From the NCBI RefSeq assembly GCF_003463825.1, contig NZ_QSDY01000091.1, positions 1 to 5,753 of the forward strand: a stretch of DNA of 5,753 nucleotides, read 5' to 3'. The notes beneath the pieces are model-generated. The model was given only the letters and a program-made list of their open reading frames with translations. It was not told where the DNA came from and did not search any database. The translations under genes were made by a program, and so were the position numbers. Below, piece by piece: positions 1 through 5,753 of this stretch (its first letter is position 1; every line of letters begins with the position of its first letter). Source of the stretch: Veillonella sp. AM51-8BH (GTDB taxonomy: Bacteria; Bacillota; Negativicutes; Veillonellales; Veillonellaceae).

Positions 1-78
1 AAAACAGTAGAACTTTCAAATATATGTACTTATAAACTGTAGAGAATATATATGCTATAAAGTGGATAAGATATATTA

Positions 79-107
79 TTGCTTTAACTGACTAAAGAAT
101 ATATAAT
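79..107 (+). promoter_or_regulatory. Candidate sigma-70-type promoter of the beta-barrel gene
   Basis: A perfect TATAAT -10 box lies at 102-107, and a weak TTGCTT -35 box (three of six consensus bases) lies at 79-84 with the ideal 17-base spacer. Transcription would begin near 113-115, giving a leader of about 37 bases before the ATG at 151 and leaving almost no leader for the in-frame ATG at 121. A second possible extended -10 (TGCTATAAA, 53-61) lies upstream but has no convincing -35 partner. Confidence 0.5.
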
Positions 108-150
108 AAAAGTATCTTTCATGAAAATTTCATATAAAGAAGGGGAGACT

Positions 151-1365
151 ATGGTTAGTAAAAAGCTTATTATCAAATCTTTAGTATGTACAGCATTGAC
201 ATGTAGTTTTGCTACATGCGCATTAGCAGCAGATAAAGATAATGGAGAAAAAGTTCAATCAAGCTGGATGGATCGTACTGATATTGGTATTGGTTTTAAA
301 GGAAGCCAGGAAGATTCCTATCATGATTATGCAATGCCTAATAAACAAATGACTGATAATAATCTAAGCTATGATACACGATTCCATTATCGTAATCATA
401 ACTCTAAGCAGAAAGTGAATACACAGTATTTTATAGAGACGTTACAACCCATAAAACAATATGGTAAAGATGGCAAATCCATGGTGTTTGTACAAGGACG
501 ATTAGATGGTAATGGTGGCGAAAAAGTTTCCACTACTACATATTGGAATGGTTCGGATTCAGATTTTGGAAGAATTGACGGTCAAGGTACCTATATTGAT
601 AAAGGTGAAGTAGTAGAACATGATACACTTGGTGTTGTAGGTACTGCTGGTATTGGCTATCGTCGCCTTAGTACACATGAGCATGCCTACGTCGGCGCTA
701 ATGTATTCTATGACTATGCATTTAAGGATAAACTTTCTCGCGTTAGTGCAGGATTAGAATATGTAGCTGGTCTAAATACGATTAGTGTCAATGTATACCA
801 TGGACTATCAGAAAAAAAGGTGGGGCCTTATGACATTAACACACCTTTGCGTCAAGTACCACGGGCAATAGATTTTCATGATAGCTTAAGTTCACCACCT
901 GATGGTATTCATAGAACACCTCGATATTCTTATGAACATGTATTGGATGGCTTTGATATACGGTATACACGCGATTATAAGAATGCTCGTTGGTTATCTA
1001 GTTATGTGGAAGGATATCATTGGAAAACAAAAGCGCCAGGAGAACATTCAGAAGAGATGTACTATATTGACCAACATAAGTGGCAATCTATACATGGATT
1101 AAAGGTAGGCGCTAAAATGAATGTGACGCCTCATATTTCTGTAGATCTAGGAATTGGTAAAAGTAATATTAGTTCTGTAGAACCTTATGTATCAGTTATG
1201 TACACATTGGGTAAATCTCGATATGCGTACTTCGGTGGTAAGCATAGTGAAAATGTGATGACCACTGCACGTTCTAAGGTATTCGATAAGGTCAAACGTG
1301 GTGATATGAAGGTTGAGTATTATTGGGAACAAGACTTGCGTGATGGCCCTTGGGATCATTTATAA
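151..1365 (+). CDS. Stand-alone inverse autotransporter (intimin/invasin-type) beta-barrel protein
   Basis: Predicted outer-membrane beta-barrel of 404 residues. The start is placed at ATG 151 rather than the in-frame ATG 121, because a strong ribosome site (AAGGGGAG, 140-147) sits just before 151 and the product then opens with a clean Sec signal peptide (residues 1-26, cleavage after ALA). The mature part resembles the inverse-autotransporter beta domain. Residues about 160-222 hold GIGYRRL, GANVFYDY and an RVSAGLEY...ISVNVYHGLS run, matching the family's G-Y-R / G-N-x-F-Y-D-Y / G-E / N-x-Y strand pattern. The GFDIRY strand follows at 267-272, and regular alternating strands run to YTLGK (351-355). 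Residues 374-390 (ARSKVFDKVKRGDMKVEYY) resemble the linker that follows the barrel in intimins. There is no LysM domain before the barrel and no Ig-like passenger after it; full-length family members are much longer. Long polar stretches near 100-157 and 222-265 may be surface loops. It is probably monocistronic. The family call is good; the role is unknown. Confidence 0.8.
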   Translation: MVSKKLIIKSLVCTALTCSFATCALAADKDNGEKVQSSWMDRTDIGIGFKGSQEDSYHDYAMPNKQMTDNNLSYDTRFHYRNHNSKQKVNTQYFIETLQPIKQYGKDGKSMVFVQGRLDGNGGEKVSTTTYWNGSDSDFGRIDGQGTYIDKGEVVEHDTLGVVGTAGIGYRRLSTHEHAYVGANVFYDYAFKDKLSRVSAGLEYVAGLNTISVNVYHGLSEKKVGPYDINTPLRQVPRAIDFHDSLSSPPDGIHRTPRYSYEHVLDGFDIRYTRDYKNARWLSSYVEGYHWKTKAPGEHSEEMYYIDQHKWQSIHGLKVGAKMNVTPHISVDLGIGKSNISSVEPYVSVMYTLGKSRYAYFGGKHSENVMTTARSKVFDKVKRGDMKVEYYWEQDLRDGPWDHL

Positions 1366-1419
1366 TTTGTATCATACTTGTAAAAATATCATAATAAACA
1401 ATTTTATATAATTATGTTG

Positions 1420-1470
1420 AAATTGGTACCTAGTTTTCGTTAAAGAAATTTAGGTGCCAATTTTATTATT
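1420..1470 (+). terminator. Rho-independent terminator of the beta-barrel gene
   Basis: The arms AATTGGTACCTA (1421-1432) and TAGGTGCCAATT (1451-1462) pair over 12 positions with one G-T wobble. After a wobble and one mismatch, TTTC (1435-1438) pairs with GAAA (1445-1448) around a six-base loop. The right arm runs into a T-rich tail (TTTTATTATT). It lies about 55 bases after the stop codon. Confidence 0.85.
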
Positions 1471-1672
1471 ATCCTTAAGTTGGTTCTTAAGATAGTCACA
1501 AATCAAAAAAAATATCTGCTTTACAGGCGTTTTTGATTTCTGTAATTATAGGTATAATTTGTAGTATATTCAAGCATACTAAATATAAATGGCTAATATT
1601 TGCGATTTTTAATAGATAGTTCCCAATTTCATATATTTTGGAAAAATTCATCAAAAAATTAGAAAAAAGTAC
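1471..1672. other. Gene-free AT-rich spacer with one long-armed inverted repeat
   Basis: I see no supported gene here. A reading frame of 86 codons on the minus strand (1496-1756) has no recognisable protein features and runs into the tRNA-Asp gene, so it is not called. The stretch holds an exact 10-base inverted repeat, AAATCAAAAA (1500-1509) with TTTTTGATTT (1530-1539), enclosing a small CTG...CAG stem (1517-1519 with 1524-1526). It also holds a CTTAAG pair (1474-1479, 1486-1491). The rest is plain AT-rich DNA up to the tRNA promoter. Confidence 0.5.
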
Positions 1673-1702
1673 TTGCATTAGTAGGTTGCCTCGTGTTAAT
1701 AT
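1673..1702 (+). promoter_or_regulatory. Candidate promoter of the tRNA operon
   Basis: TTGCAT (1673-1678) as -35, an 18-base spacer, and an extended -10 TGTTAATAT (1694-1702) place a start near 1709, about 23 bases before the first tRNA. A short stem, TCAAC-GAGA-GTTGA (1713-1726), lies in the leader immediately before the mature 5' end. No better promoter is visible in the preceding spacer. Confidence 0.5.
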
Positions 1703-1731
1703 ATACGAGTAGTCAACGAGAGTTGATACGC

Positions 1732-1807
1732 GGCCCCGTGGTGTAGCGGTTAACATGTCGCCCTGTCACGGCGAAGATCGTCAGTTCAAATCTGATCGGG
1801 GTCGCCA
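1732..1807 (+). tRNA. tRNA-Asp (GTC)
   Basis: A 76-base cloverleaf. The acceptor stem GGCCCCG pairs with CGGGGTC (one G-U), the anticodon stem is TCGCC/GGCGA, and the loop CTGTCAC carries anticodon GTC at 1765-1767. The T-loop is TTCAAAT, the discriminator is G1804 as expected for tRNA-Asp, and CCA is encoded at 1805-1807. It is first of three tRNA genes in one apparent transcript. A run of eight Ts follows directly. Confidence 0.97.
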
Positions 1808-1828
1808 TTTTTTTTACAAAAAAAACGT

Positions 1829-1904
<76 letters not shown>

Positions 1905-1916
1905 TTTGTATTCCAT

Positions 1917-2002
1917 GCGGTTGTGGTGGAATGGCAGACACGCCATCTTGAGGGGGTGGTGAGCGTACGCTCGTGAGGGTTCAAGTCCCTCCAACCGCAC
2001 CA
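1917..2002 (+). tRNA. tRNA-Leu (GAG)
   Basis: An 86-base class II tRNA with a long variable arm (GAGC/GCTC stem, about 1961-1972). The acceptor GCGGTTG pairs with CAACCGC. The anticodon stem is CCATC (1943-1947) with GGTGG (1955-1959), and the loop TTGAGGG carries anticodon GAG at 1950-1952. The T arm is GAGGG/CCCTC with loop TTCAAGT, the discriminator is A1999, and CCA is encoded at 2000-2002. It starts 12 bases after tRNA-Phe and is last in the operon. Confidence 0.96.
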
Positions 2003-2010
2003 AATATATA

Positions 2011-2039
2011 AGGACTACAGATTACTGTAGGTCCTTTTT
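2011..2039 (+). terminator. Terminator of the tRNA operon
   Basis: AGGACTACAG (2011-2020) pairs with CTGTAGGTCCT (2025-2035), with one bulged G, around an ATTA loop. A TTTTT tail follows (2035-2039). It begins eight bases after the encoded CCA of tRNA-Leu. Confidence 0.85.
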
Positions 2040-2047
2040 GCTATAAC
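2039..2047 (+). promoter_or_regulatory. Possible extended -10 element for the exported-protein gene
   Basis: TGCTATAAC begins at the last T of the tRNA terminator and would place a start near 2054, giving a leader of about 27 bases. No good -35 hexamer lies at the right distance, so it would have to work as an extended -10 promoter. It is the best candidate between the terminator and the ATG at 2081. Read-through from the tRNA operon is the alternative. Confidence 0.3.
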
Positions 2048-2080
2048 ATTAAAAGTTGTAGATGTATATAGGAGAGAGAA

Positions 2081-3538
2081 ATGAATAAGAAATATTTTGT
2101 GCTGATGATGCTTTCACTAGCATTATATAGTCAGTCTAGTTTTGCCGCAGAAGTAGTAGATAGTCAGAATCAAAATATAAGTATTGAACAAAAAAATAAT
2201 ACAAAGTTAAAACAGTTTGTACAAACAAAAGGCCCAGTAAAAGTAGATTTTGTTGAGGTTATTCCTGGTGCTTTTAAAGCTGTTATAAAAGATAAATCGA
2301 TAGATACGAAGGCACTTTCAATTGGCGATGAAATTATATTAGAGCGGATGGAGAAGGAGCACGGTTCTCAACGATTAAAAACATCAGGAAATCCCGATTT
2401 TGGAAGTGAATACAAAACGTTTGATCCACTTTACAATGATAAGGATGAAAAAGCGTTAAAAGAAATTAAACACTATAATACTGAATCAACACGTAATGAA
2501 GGCTACTTTATTGGAGGCCGCAATAAACCTTTACGCATTGTGAGTCCATATATGAAAAAGAATGGGCAAGGAGAAATTAAGCTAACTAATCCTGTTAATA
2601 CTAAAAATTATCGAACTCGTGCTGATCGGGATGCAGCAAATGAAAGGGAAATTCGAGAATATTTAGATAAAAATAAGGGAAAAGGGCATGATCTATTTAC
2701 GGCTAGATCTAAAGCTGAAATTAAAGAATCTTTGGAAGAATTTTTTAAACCGATAGAATTGATTCAGTATCCTATCAATAATCCAAAAGATTATAAAAGG
2801 ATGCCTACGATTCCAGGCTTCCCCAAAAATATGCCAAGTTTTGCCAAAAACATTCATATGCATAGTAATCCAGGCTTTTTACAAGGTAGGGCTTATGTAC
2901 AATTTGGATTTGGAGGCACATCGGAACAATTAAAGCCATATATTGATGAAGCGCTTTCAAATTCTAAAGTAGTTGTTTTAAAAGCTGATATATCCAATGT
3001 GTATGTTAAACGATATATCGATTCGAATATGGCTTATGCAGATTCTCTATATGCATTAATTCCAAGGTTGATATTGACTGTAAAAAATACAACTGTGCCG
3101 ATGGGTAAATTTATACAAGAGCGACAAGACCATCCAATTGATAAATCTGTAGATGAAATATATGAGTTGGAAAATCAAGTATTAGCAGAATTCAATAAGG
3201 TACAGATTGCAGATGAAGACAATAGTGCAAAGTATAAGAGATATTTTGAAACTCGTAAACGAATAGAAGATGCGCGAGACGCATTAAAGCCTAAACCGGA
3301 TTATGAAAATAAGCGTTCTAAAGATAAAGTGTATCCAATTTATACTGAAAAGGAAAATCAAAAGCTTCAAAAACAATATTTGCATAGATTGTCATATAAT
3401 GAAGATTCCATAGAAATACCAGACAATTATGTATTGTATGTATATGATTTTGGCGGAAGTCGGAATCATCCATATTCTCTAGGTGCTGCAGTTAGTCCTG
3501 ATAAAAACTACATAATATATTTCTGCCAACAAGGTTGA
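2081..3538 (+). CDS. Exported protein of unknown function, 485 residues
   Basis: I do not recognise this protein. The start is clear: GGAGAGAG (2071-2078) precedes ATG 2081. Residues 1-22 form a typical Sec signal peptide (MNKK, hydrophobic core, cleavage after SSFA), so the product should reach the periplasm or beyond; there is no lipobox cysteine and no second membrane segment. The mature chain is strongly charged. Residues about 50-90 look like a small beta-rich unit ending in ALSIGDEIILER. Residues 100-245 are polar and lysine-rich. Residues 250-340 look folded, with the run GRAYVQFGFGGTSEQ and a hydrophobic strand VVVLKADI. Residues 355-440 are mostly charged and probably helical. The last 38 residues (VLYVYDFGGS ... 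YIIYFCQQG) look like a compact beta unit. The only cysteine is C482, and no tryptophan is seen. It is monocistronic, between two terminators. A surface or periplasmic role is inference from the signal peptide alone. Confidence 0.85.
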   Translation: MNKKYFVLMMLSLALYSQSSFAAEVVDSQNQNISIEQKNNTKLKQFVQTKGPVKVDFVEVIPGAFKAVIKDKSIDTKALSIGDEIILERMEKEHGSQRLKTSGNPDFGSEYKTFDPLYNDKDEKALKEIKHYNTESTRNEGYFIGGRNKPLRIVSPYMKKNGQGEIKLTNPVNTKNYRTRADRDAANEREIREYLDKNKGKGHDLFTARSKAEIKESLEEFFKPIELIQYPINNPKDYKRMPTIPGFPKNMPSFAKNIHMHSNPGFLQGRAYVQFGFGGTSEQLKPYIDEALSNSKVVVLKADISNVYVKRYIDSNMAYADSLYALIPRLILTVKNTTVPMGKFIQERQDHPIDKSVDEIYELENQVLAEFNKVQIADEDNSAKYKRYFETRKRIEDARDALKPKPDYENKRSKDKVYPIYTEKENQKLQKQYLHRLSYNEDSIEIPDNYVLYVYDFGGSRNHPYSLGAAVSPDKNYIIYFCQQG

Positions 3539-3550
3539 TTATAAAACAAT

Positions 3551-3586
3551 AAAAGGTAGCAACATATATGTTGCTACCTTTTTTGC
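3551..3586 (+). terminator. Perfect-dyad terminator of the exported-protein gene
   Basis: Bases 3551-3582 form a perfect inverted repeat: arm AAAAGGTAGCAACAT, a central AT step, and the mirror arm. It continues as a run of Ts to 3584. It begins 12 bases after the stop codon. Because it has an A-tract before and a T-tract after, it could stop transcription on either strand. The stem sequence is nearly the same as that of the next terminator (4179-4213). Confidence 0.88.
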
Positions 3587-3668
3587 TATATCCATCTAGG
3601 CAGAATTTCATATTATATGTACAATCATAGTAATTAATAATATATTGATTTTAGTATGAGAGAATTTT

Positions 3669-4187
3669 ATGAAATTTGACTATGGCGAGACGCTGCGAAT
3701 CCGAAATGATTTATATACGATCCTAGGCAAGATACGCTACATTGATACTCATGGGGCGATTGGGTATAAGTATAAGCTGGTCAAACATAAGAATAACGCA
3801 GAATTTTGGATCCGGTGGAATAAAACACATGGTGCATATCAGTTTACAAAGGTGTGTGGTAAAGCGATGCCATCTGACATGAACGTAGTACATCGTGGCT
3901 ATCAGATGGTTATAGGTACAAGAGGGGATATAGATATAGATTTTGCGGATGTAGCTCGTTATGAAGAGTATGAAGATGCTAATGGCACTCATACATTTAT
4001 TGTTGAAAAAGGGAGCCATACGACTGAGTATTCAAAAGGCGTTTATGTTGATAAGGAATATGTATCTATTGAAAGCGATGCAGAGATACCTAAGCCCATT
4101 CTAGATAAAATGGATACCGTTAAGAAAATGAGATTCATAGGGCCCATAATTTGGTTCTTGGCGAACTTATTAAATAATAAAAGGTAG
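3669..4187 (+). CDS. Small DUF4178-like protein, 172 residues
   Basis: A cytosolic protein of unknown biochemical role. There is no signal peptide. The order of motifs recalls DUF4178: GETLRIRNDLYTILGKIRY (residues 6-24, the G-x-Y-x-V/I-x-G-x-I-x-Y opening), then KYKLVKHKNNAEFWIRW (34-50, the stretch before a W-L/I core), then GDIDIDFADVARYEEYEDANG (86-106) and FIVEKGSHTTEYSKGVYVDKEYVSI (110-134), which matches the E-x-x-x-x-E-Y-x-x-G-x-x-V/I end of the domain. The match is from memory of the family pattern, not a search. Residues 153-167 (MRFIGPIIWFLANLL) are hydrophobic and might touch the membrane, but are short for a full span. The start at ATG 3669 has a modest ribosome site, GAGAGA (3658-3663). 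The TAG stop lies within the stem of the downstream terminator. It sits alone between two sister hairpins and is convergent with the antiporter. No clear promoter was found in 3587-3668. Confidence 0.75.
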   Translation: MKFDYGETLRIRNDLYTILGKIRYIDTHGAIGYKYKLVKHKNNAEFWIRWNKTHGAYQFTKVCGKAMPSDMNVVHRGYQMVIGTRGDIDIDFADVARYEEYEDANGTHTFIVEKGSHTTEYSKGVYVDKEYVSIESDAEIPKPILDKMDTVKKMRFIGPIIWFLANLLNNKR

Positions 4188-4213
4188 TAACAATTTCTTG
4201 TTACTACCTTTTT
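4179..4213. terminator. Bidirectional terminator shared by convergent genes
   Basis: AAAAGGTAGTAACAA (4179-4193) pairs perfectly over 15 bases with TTGTTACTACCTTTT (4198-4212) around a TTTC loop. T-tracts follow on both strands: TTTTT on plus, and TTTTATTATTTAA on minus. It closes the DUF4178-like gene, whose stop codon (4185-4187) is inside the left arm. On the other strand it lies 22 bases beyond the antiporter stop codon. Confidence 0.88.
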
Positions 4214-4234
4214 ATTTGCTCTAGAATTTAGTTG

Positions 4235-5606
4235 TTAGCTGTTAGCTTCAGCTGTTTGAAGTTGTTCAAGTTCTGCTTCTTTAGCATCCAATTCTTTTGC
4301 ACCAAAGTGGGCAAGTACACAGAATGTAATGCAAAGAATACATGCTACCATTAGGAGATAGAAACCTGCATTCCAACCGAATTTATCTGCTAAAACACCA
4401 AATAGTGTTGTACCAAGGTTGGCACCTACGATGTAACTCATAAAGCCACGAGGCCAACAGCAGAGCCTACAGCGAATGGAGGTACAATATCCATAGTTTG
4501 TACAGATGCTAAGAATTGAGGAATGTAGATTAAGCAACCTACAACAGCAGCAAAGAATGTAACCCATAAGAGGGATTCACTTTGCCAATAGCCAAAGATA
4601 CAGAAGAAGATAATACTTACTGCAATGATTGCTGGTGGCATACGATAACCTTTGAAGAATTTATCGGAAATGTAACCTGCAAAAAGTGTAGAAGGAATGG
4701 CTGCCCATTCAAAGAATAAGAAGGCGATGGACATTTCAGCTTTAGAGAAGCCTTTTACTTGTAATAAGTAAATAGGCAACCATGTAAGCATACCGAAACG
4801 AATCATATAAACGAATGTATCAACTAGAGACACATACCAAGCATTTTTATTTTTTAATACATATTGTACAAAGATTTGTCTTGTGCTTAGGTGAGGTGCT
4901 TCTGCACTTCTATGTGCTTTATGAGATGTATCGGCAATGATTTCACTAGTTGGCGGTAAGCTTCGCGTTCAGGACTTTCTTTAATCAAGAAGCAAATAAT
5001 AACAGCTACTATAATTGCAATAATTGCAGGAATACCATAGCTGCCTAATTGCCAGTGATCGGTAGTAGTGAAGTATAGCGCAGCGGCTACGATTGGTGCT
5101 ACGATACCACCACCAAGATTATGGGAGATATTCCAAATTGCCCCAAAGCGACCACGTTCCTGTTTTGGATACCATTTGGCAAGTGTGATGAAGGATGGAC
5201 CTACACCAAAGCCTTGGAAGAAACCATTAAGAACTACTAATACTAAGAAGAAGGCGAGGCTGTCGGCAAAGCTCATAAAAATGTTGATAATTGCACAACA
5301 AATAAGACCGAAAGCCATGAATTTTGCAGGGCTTGCTTTGTCAGCAAGACTACTCATAAAGCCTTTACTTAGACCATAGGCGATAAGCATACCACTAGAT
5401 AACAAACCGATTTCGGTTTTGCTCATGTGTAAGATATCTGATAAAAAATGAGTTGATAAGGCAAAGTTGTTACGAACAATATAGTATGCTGCGTAACCAA
5501 TGAAAATACCAATTAAAGATTGGAATCTGTATTTATAGTATAGATTCATAATCATATTCTGTGGTACAGATGATTTTGCCTCTTTTGGTTGTAGAAATGA
5601 AAACAT
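4235..5606 (-). pseudogene. Organophosphate:phosphate antiporter (GlpT/UhpT family), broken by two frameshifts
   Basis: An inner-membrane MFS carrier that in this family exchanges a sugar or glycerol phosphate for inorganic phosphate. The start is ATG 5606 with AGG (5617-5615) eight bases upstream. The first frame gives residues 1-215, up to ESPERE. One missing base near 4962 moves the reading to a frame giving SLPPTSEII... through VGSAVGL. A second missing base near 4449 moves it again to RGFMSYIVGANLG..., ending at TAA 4237-4235. Rejoined, the product is 457 residues, the normal family length, with no other stop. The family signature RG-x5-WN-x2-HN-[LIVM]-GG is intact at 151-166. The residues matching E. 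coli GlpT Arg45, Lys80, His165 and Arg269 are R45, K81, H162 and R270. Unrepaired, the first frame ends at a stop at 4887 after 239 residues, about half the helices. This is either a recent pseudogene or assembly error. Substrate (glycerol-3-phosphate, hexose-6-phosphate or phosphoglycerate) cannot be settled. Confidence 0.88.
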
Positions 5607-5652
5607 TATTATTACCTTTCTTTCTTAATAACCAAATTCTAGTGCACTGCTA

Positions 5653-5682
5653 ATACTACCACTTCTAGATGATTTATGTAAA
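5653..5682 (-). promoter_or_regulatory. Candidate promoter of the antiporter gene
   Basis: Read on the minus strand, TTTACA (5682-5677, five of six -35 consensus bases) is followed by an 18-base spacer and TAGTAT (5658-5653, four of six -10 bases). Transcription would start near 5646, giving a leader of about 40 bases before ATG 5606. The -35 box is embedded in a tandem repeat (see the repeat entry), so it may be controlled. Confidence 0.45.
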
Positions 5683-5691
5683 TGATTTATG
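5669..5691. repeat. Tandem 10-base direct repeat over the antiporter -35 region
   Basis: ATGATTTATG occurs exactly at 5669-5678 and again at 5682-5691, a period of 13 bases. The two copies flank and overlap the proposed -35 box. A looser related string, TTTATGTCATG, lies at 5707-5717. Spaced copies at a promoter can be binding half-sites for an activator or repressor; which protein might bind is unknown from this window. Confidence 0.5.
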
Positions 5692-5753
5692 GTACGAAAA
5701 TAAGCGTTTATGTCATGAAATTTATTAATAATACAATTTATATAAATCTTTTG

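Noticed and set aside
902..1102. A 66-codon plus-strand frame inside the barrel gene
   Set aside because: It lies wholly within a well-supported gene in another frame and has no own ribosome site or family features.
1496..1756. An 86-codon minus-strand reading frame in the spacer
   Set aside because: It begins inside tRNA-Asp, runs over the tRNA promoter and has no recognisable domain.
3723..4019. A 98-codon minus-strand frame opposite the DUF4178-like gene
   Set aside because: Shadow of the real gene; rich in Cys, Ile and Tyr as expected for an antisense frame, with no promoter or ribosome site.
3551..4212. Insertion sequence or transposon bounded by the two hairpins
   Set aside because: The enclosed protein has no transposase features and no target-site duplication is visible; terminator function explains each hairpin.
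4235..4833. Two separate small membrane proteins (4438-4833 and 4235-4567, minus strand)
   Set aside because: Their sequences join end to end with the upstream frame as successive parts of one antiporter; the apparent starts are internal codons (GTG 4833 encodes the V before SLVDTF) and the N-terminal part of the second is an out-of-frame translation.
5068..5379. A 103-codon plus-strand frame opposite the antiporter
   Set aside because: The minus strand here encodes the conserved GlpT/UhpT signature, so the plus frame is a shadow.

Overview
The window looks like chromosomal DNA from a diderm, AT-rich Firmicute, most likely Veillonella or a close Negativicutes relative. This is an inference. 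It combines an outer-membrane beta-barrel protein and exported proteins with Sec signal peptides, which imply an outer membrane, with Firmicute-style purine-rich Shine-Dalgarno sites, A-tract/T-tract hairpin terminators and tRNA genes that encode their own CCA ends. No species can be assigned from the sequence alone.

Layout, left to right. (1) 1-1470: a promoter, then a stand-alone inverse-autotransporter (intimin/invasin-type) beta-barrel gene, closed by a strong hairpin terminator. The product stops just where a passenger would normally begin. (2) 1471-2039: about 200 bases with no gene, then a promoter and a three-gene tRNA operon, Asp(GTC)-Phe(GAA)-Leu(GAG), closed by a terminator. (3) 2040-3586: a single gene for a 485-residue exported protein that I do not recognise, with its own perfect-dyad terminator. 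(4) 3587-4213: a single gene for a 172-residue cytosolic protein resembling DUF4178. Its stop codon lies inside a bidirectional terminator whose stem is nearly the same as the preceding terminator. (5) 4235-5753, minus strand: an organophosphate:phosphate antiporter of the GlpT/UhpT family. It is convergent with the previous gene, split by two separate one-base deletions, and has a candidate promoter with tandem repeats upstream.

Each protein gene appears to be its own transcription unit, so no shared pathway can be read from the order. Two genes concern the cell envelope (barrel, exported orphan) and one concerns uptake of phosphorylated carbon compounds. The most useful points for a reader are these: the antiporter is either a very young pseudogene or carries assembly errors, since all the key family residues are still present once the two frames are rejoined; the inverse autotransporter has no passenger; and two covarying sister hairpins bracket the DUF4178-like gene. 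I found no CRISPR array, insertion sequence, phage gene or clear defence system.
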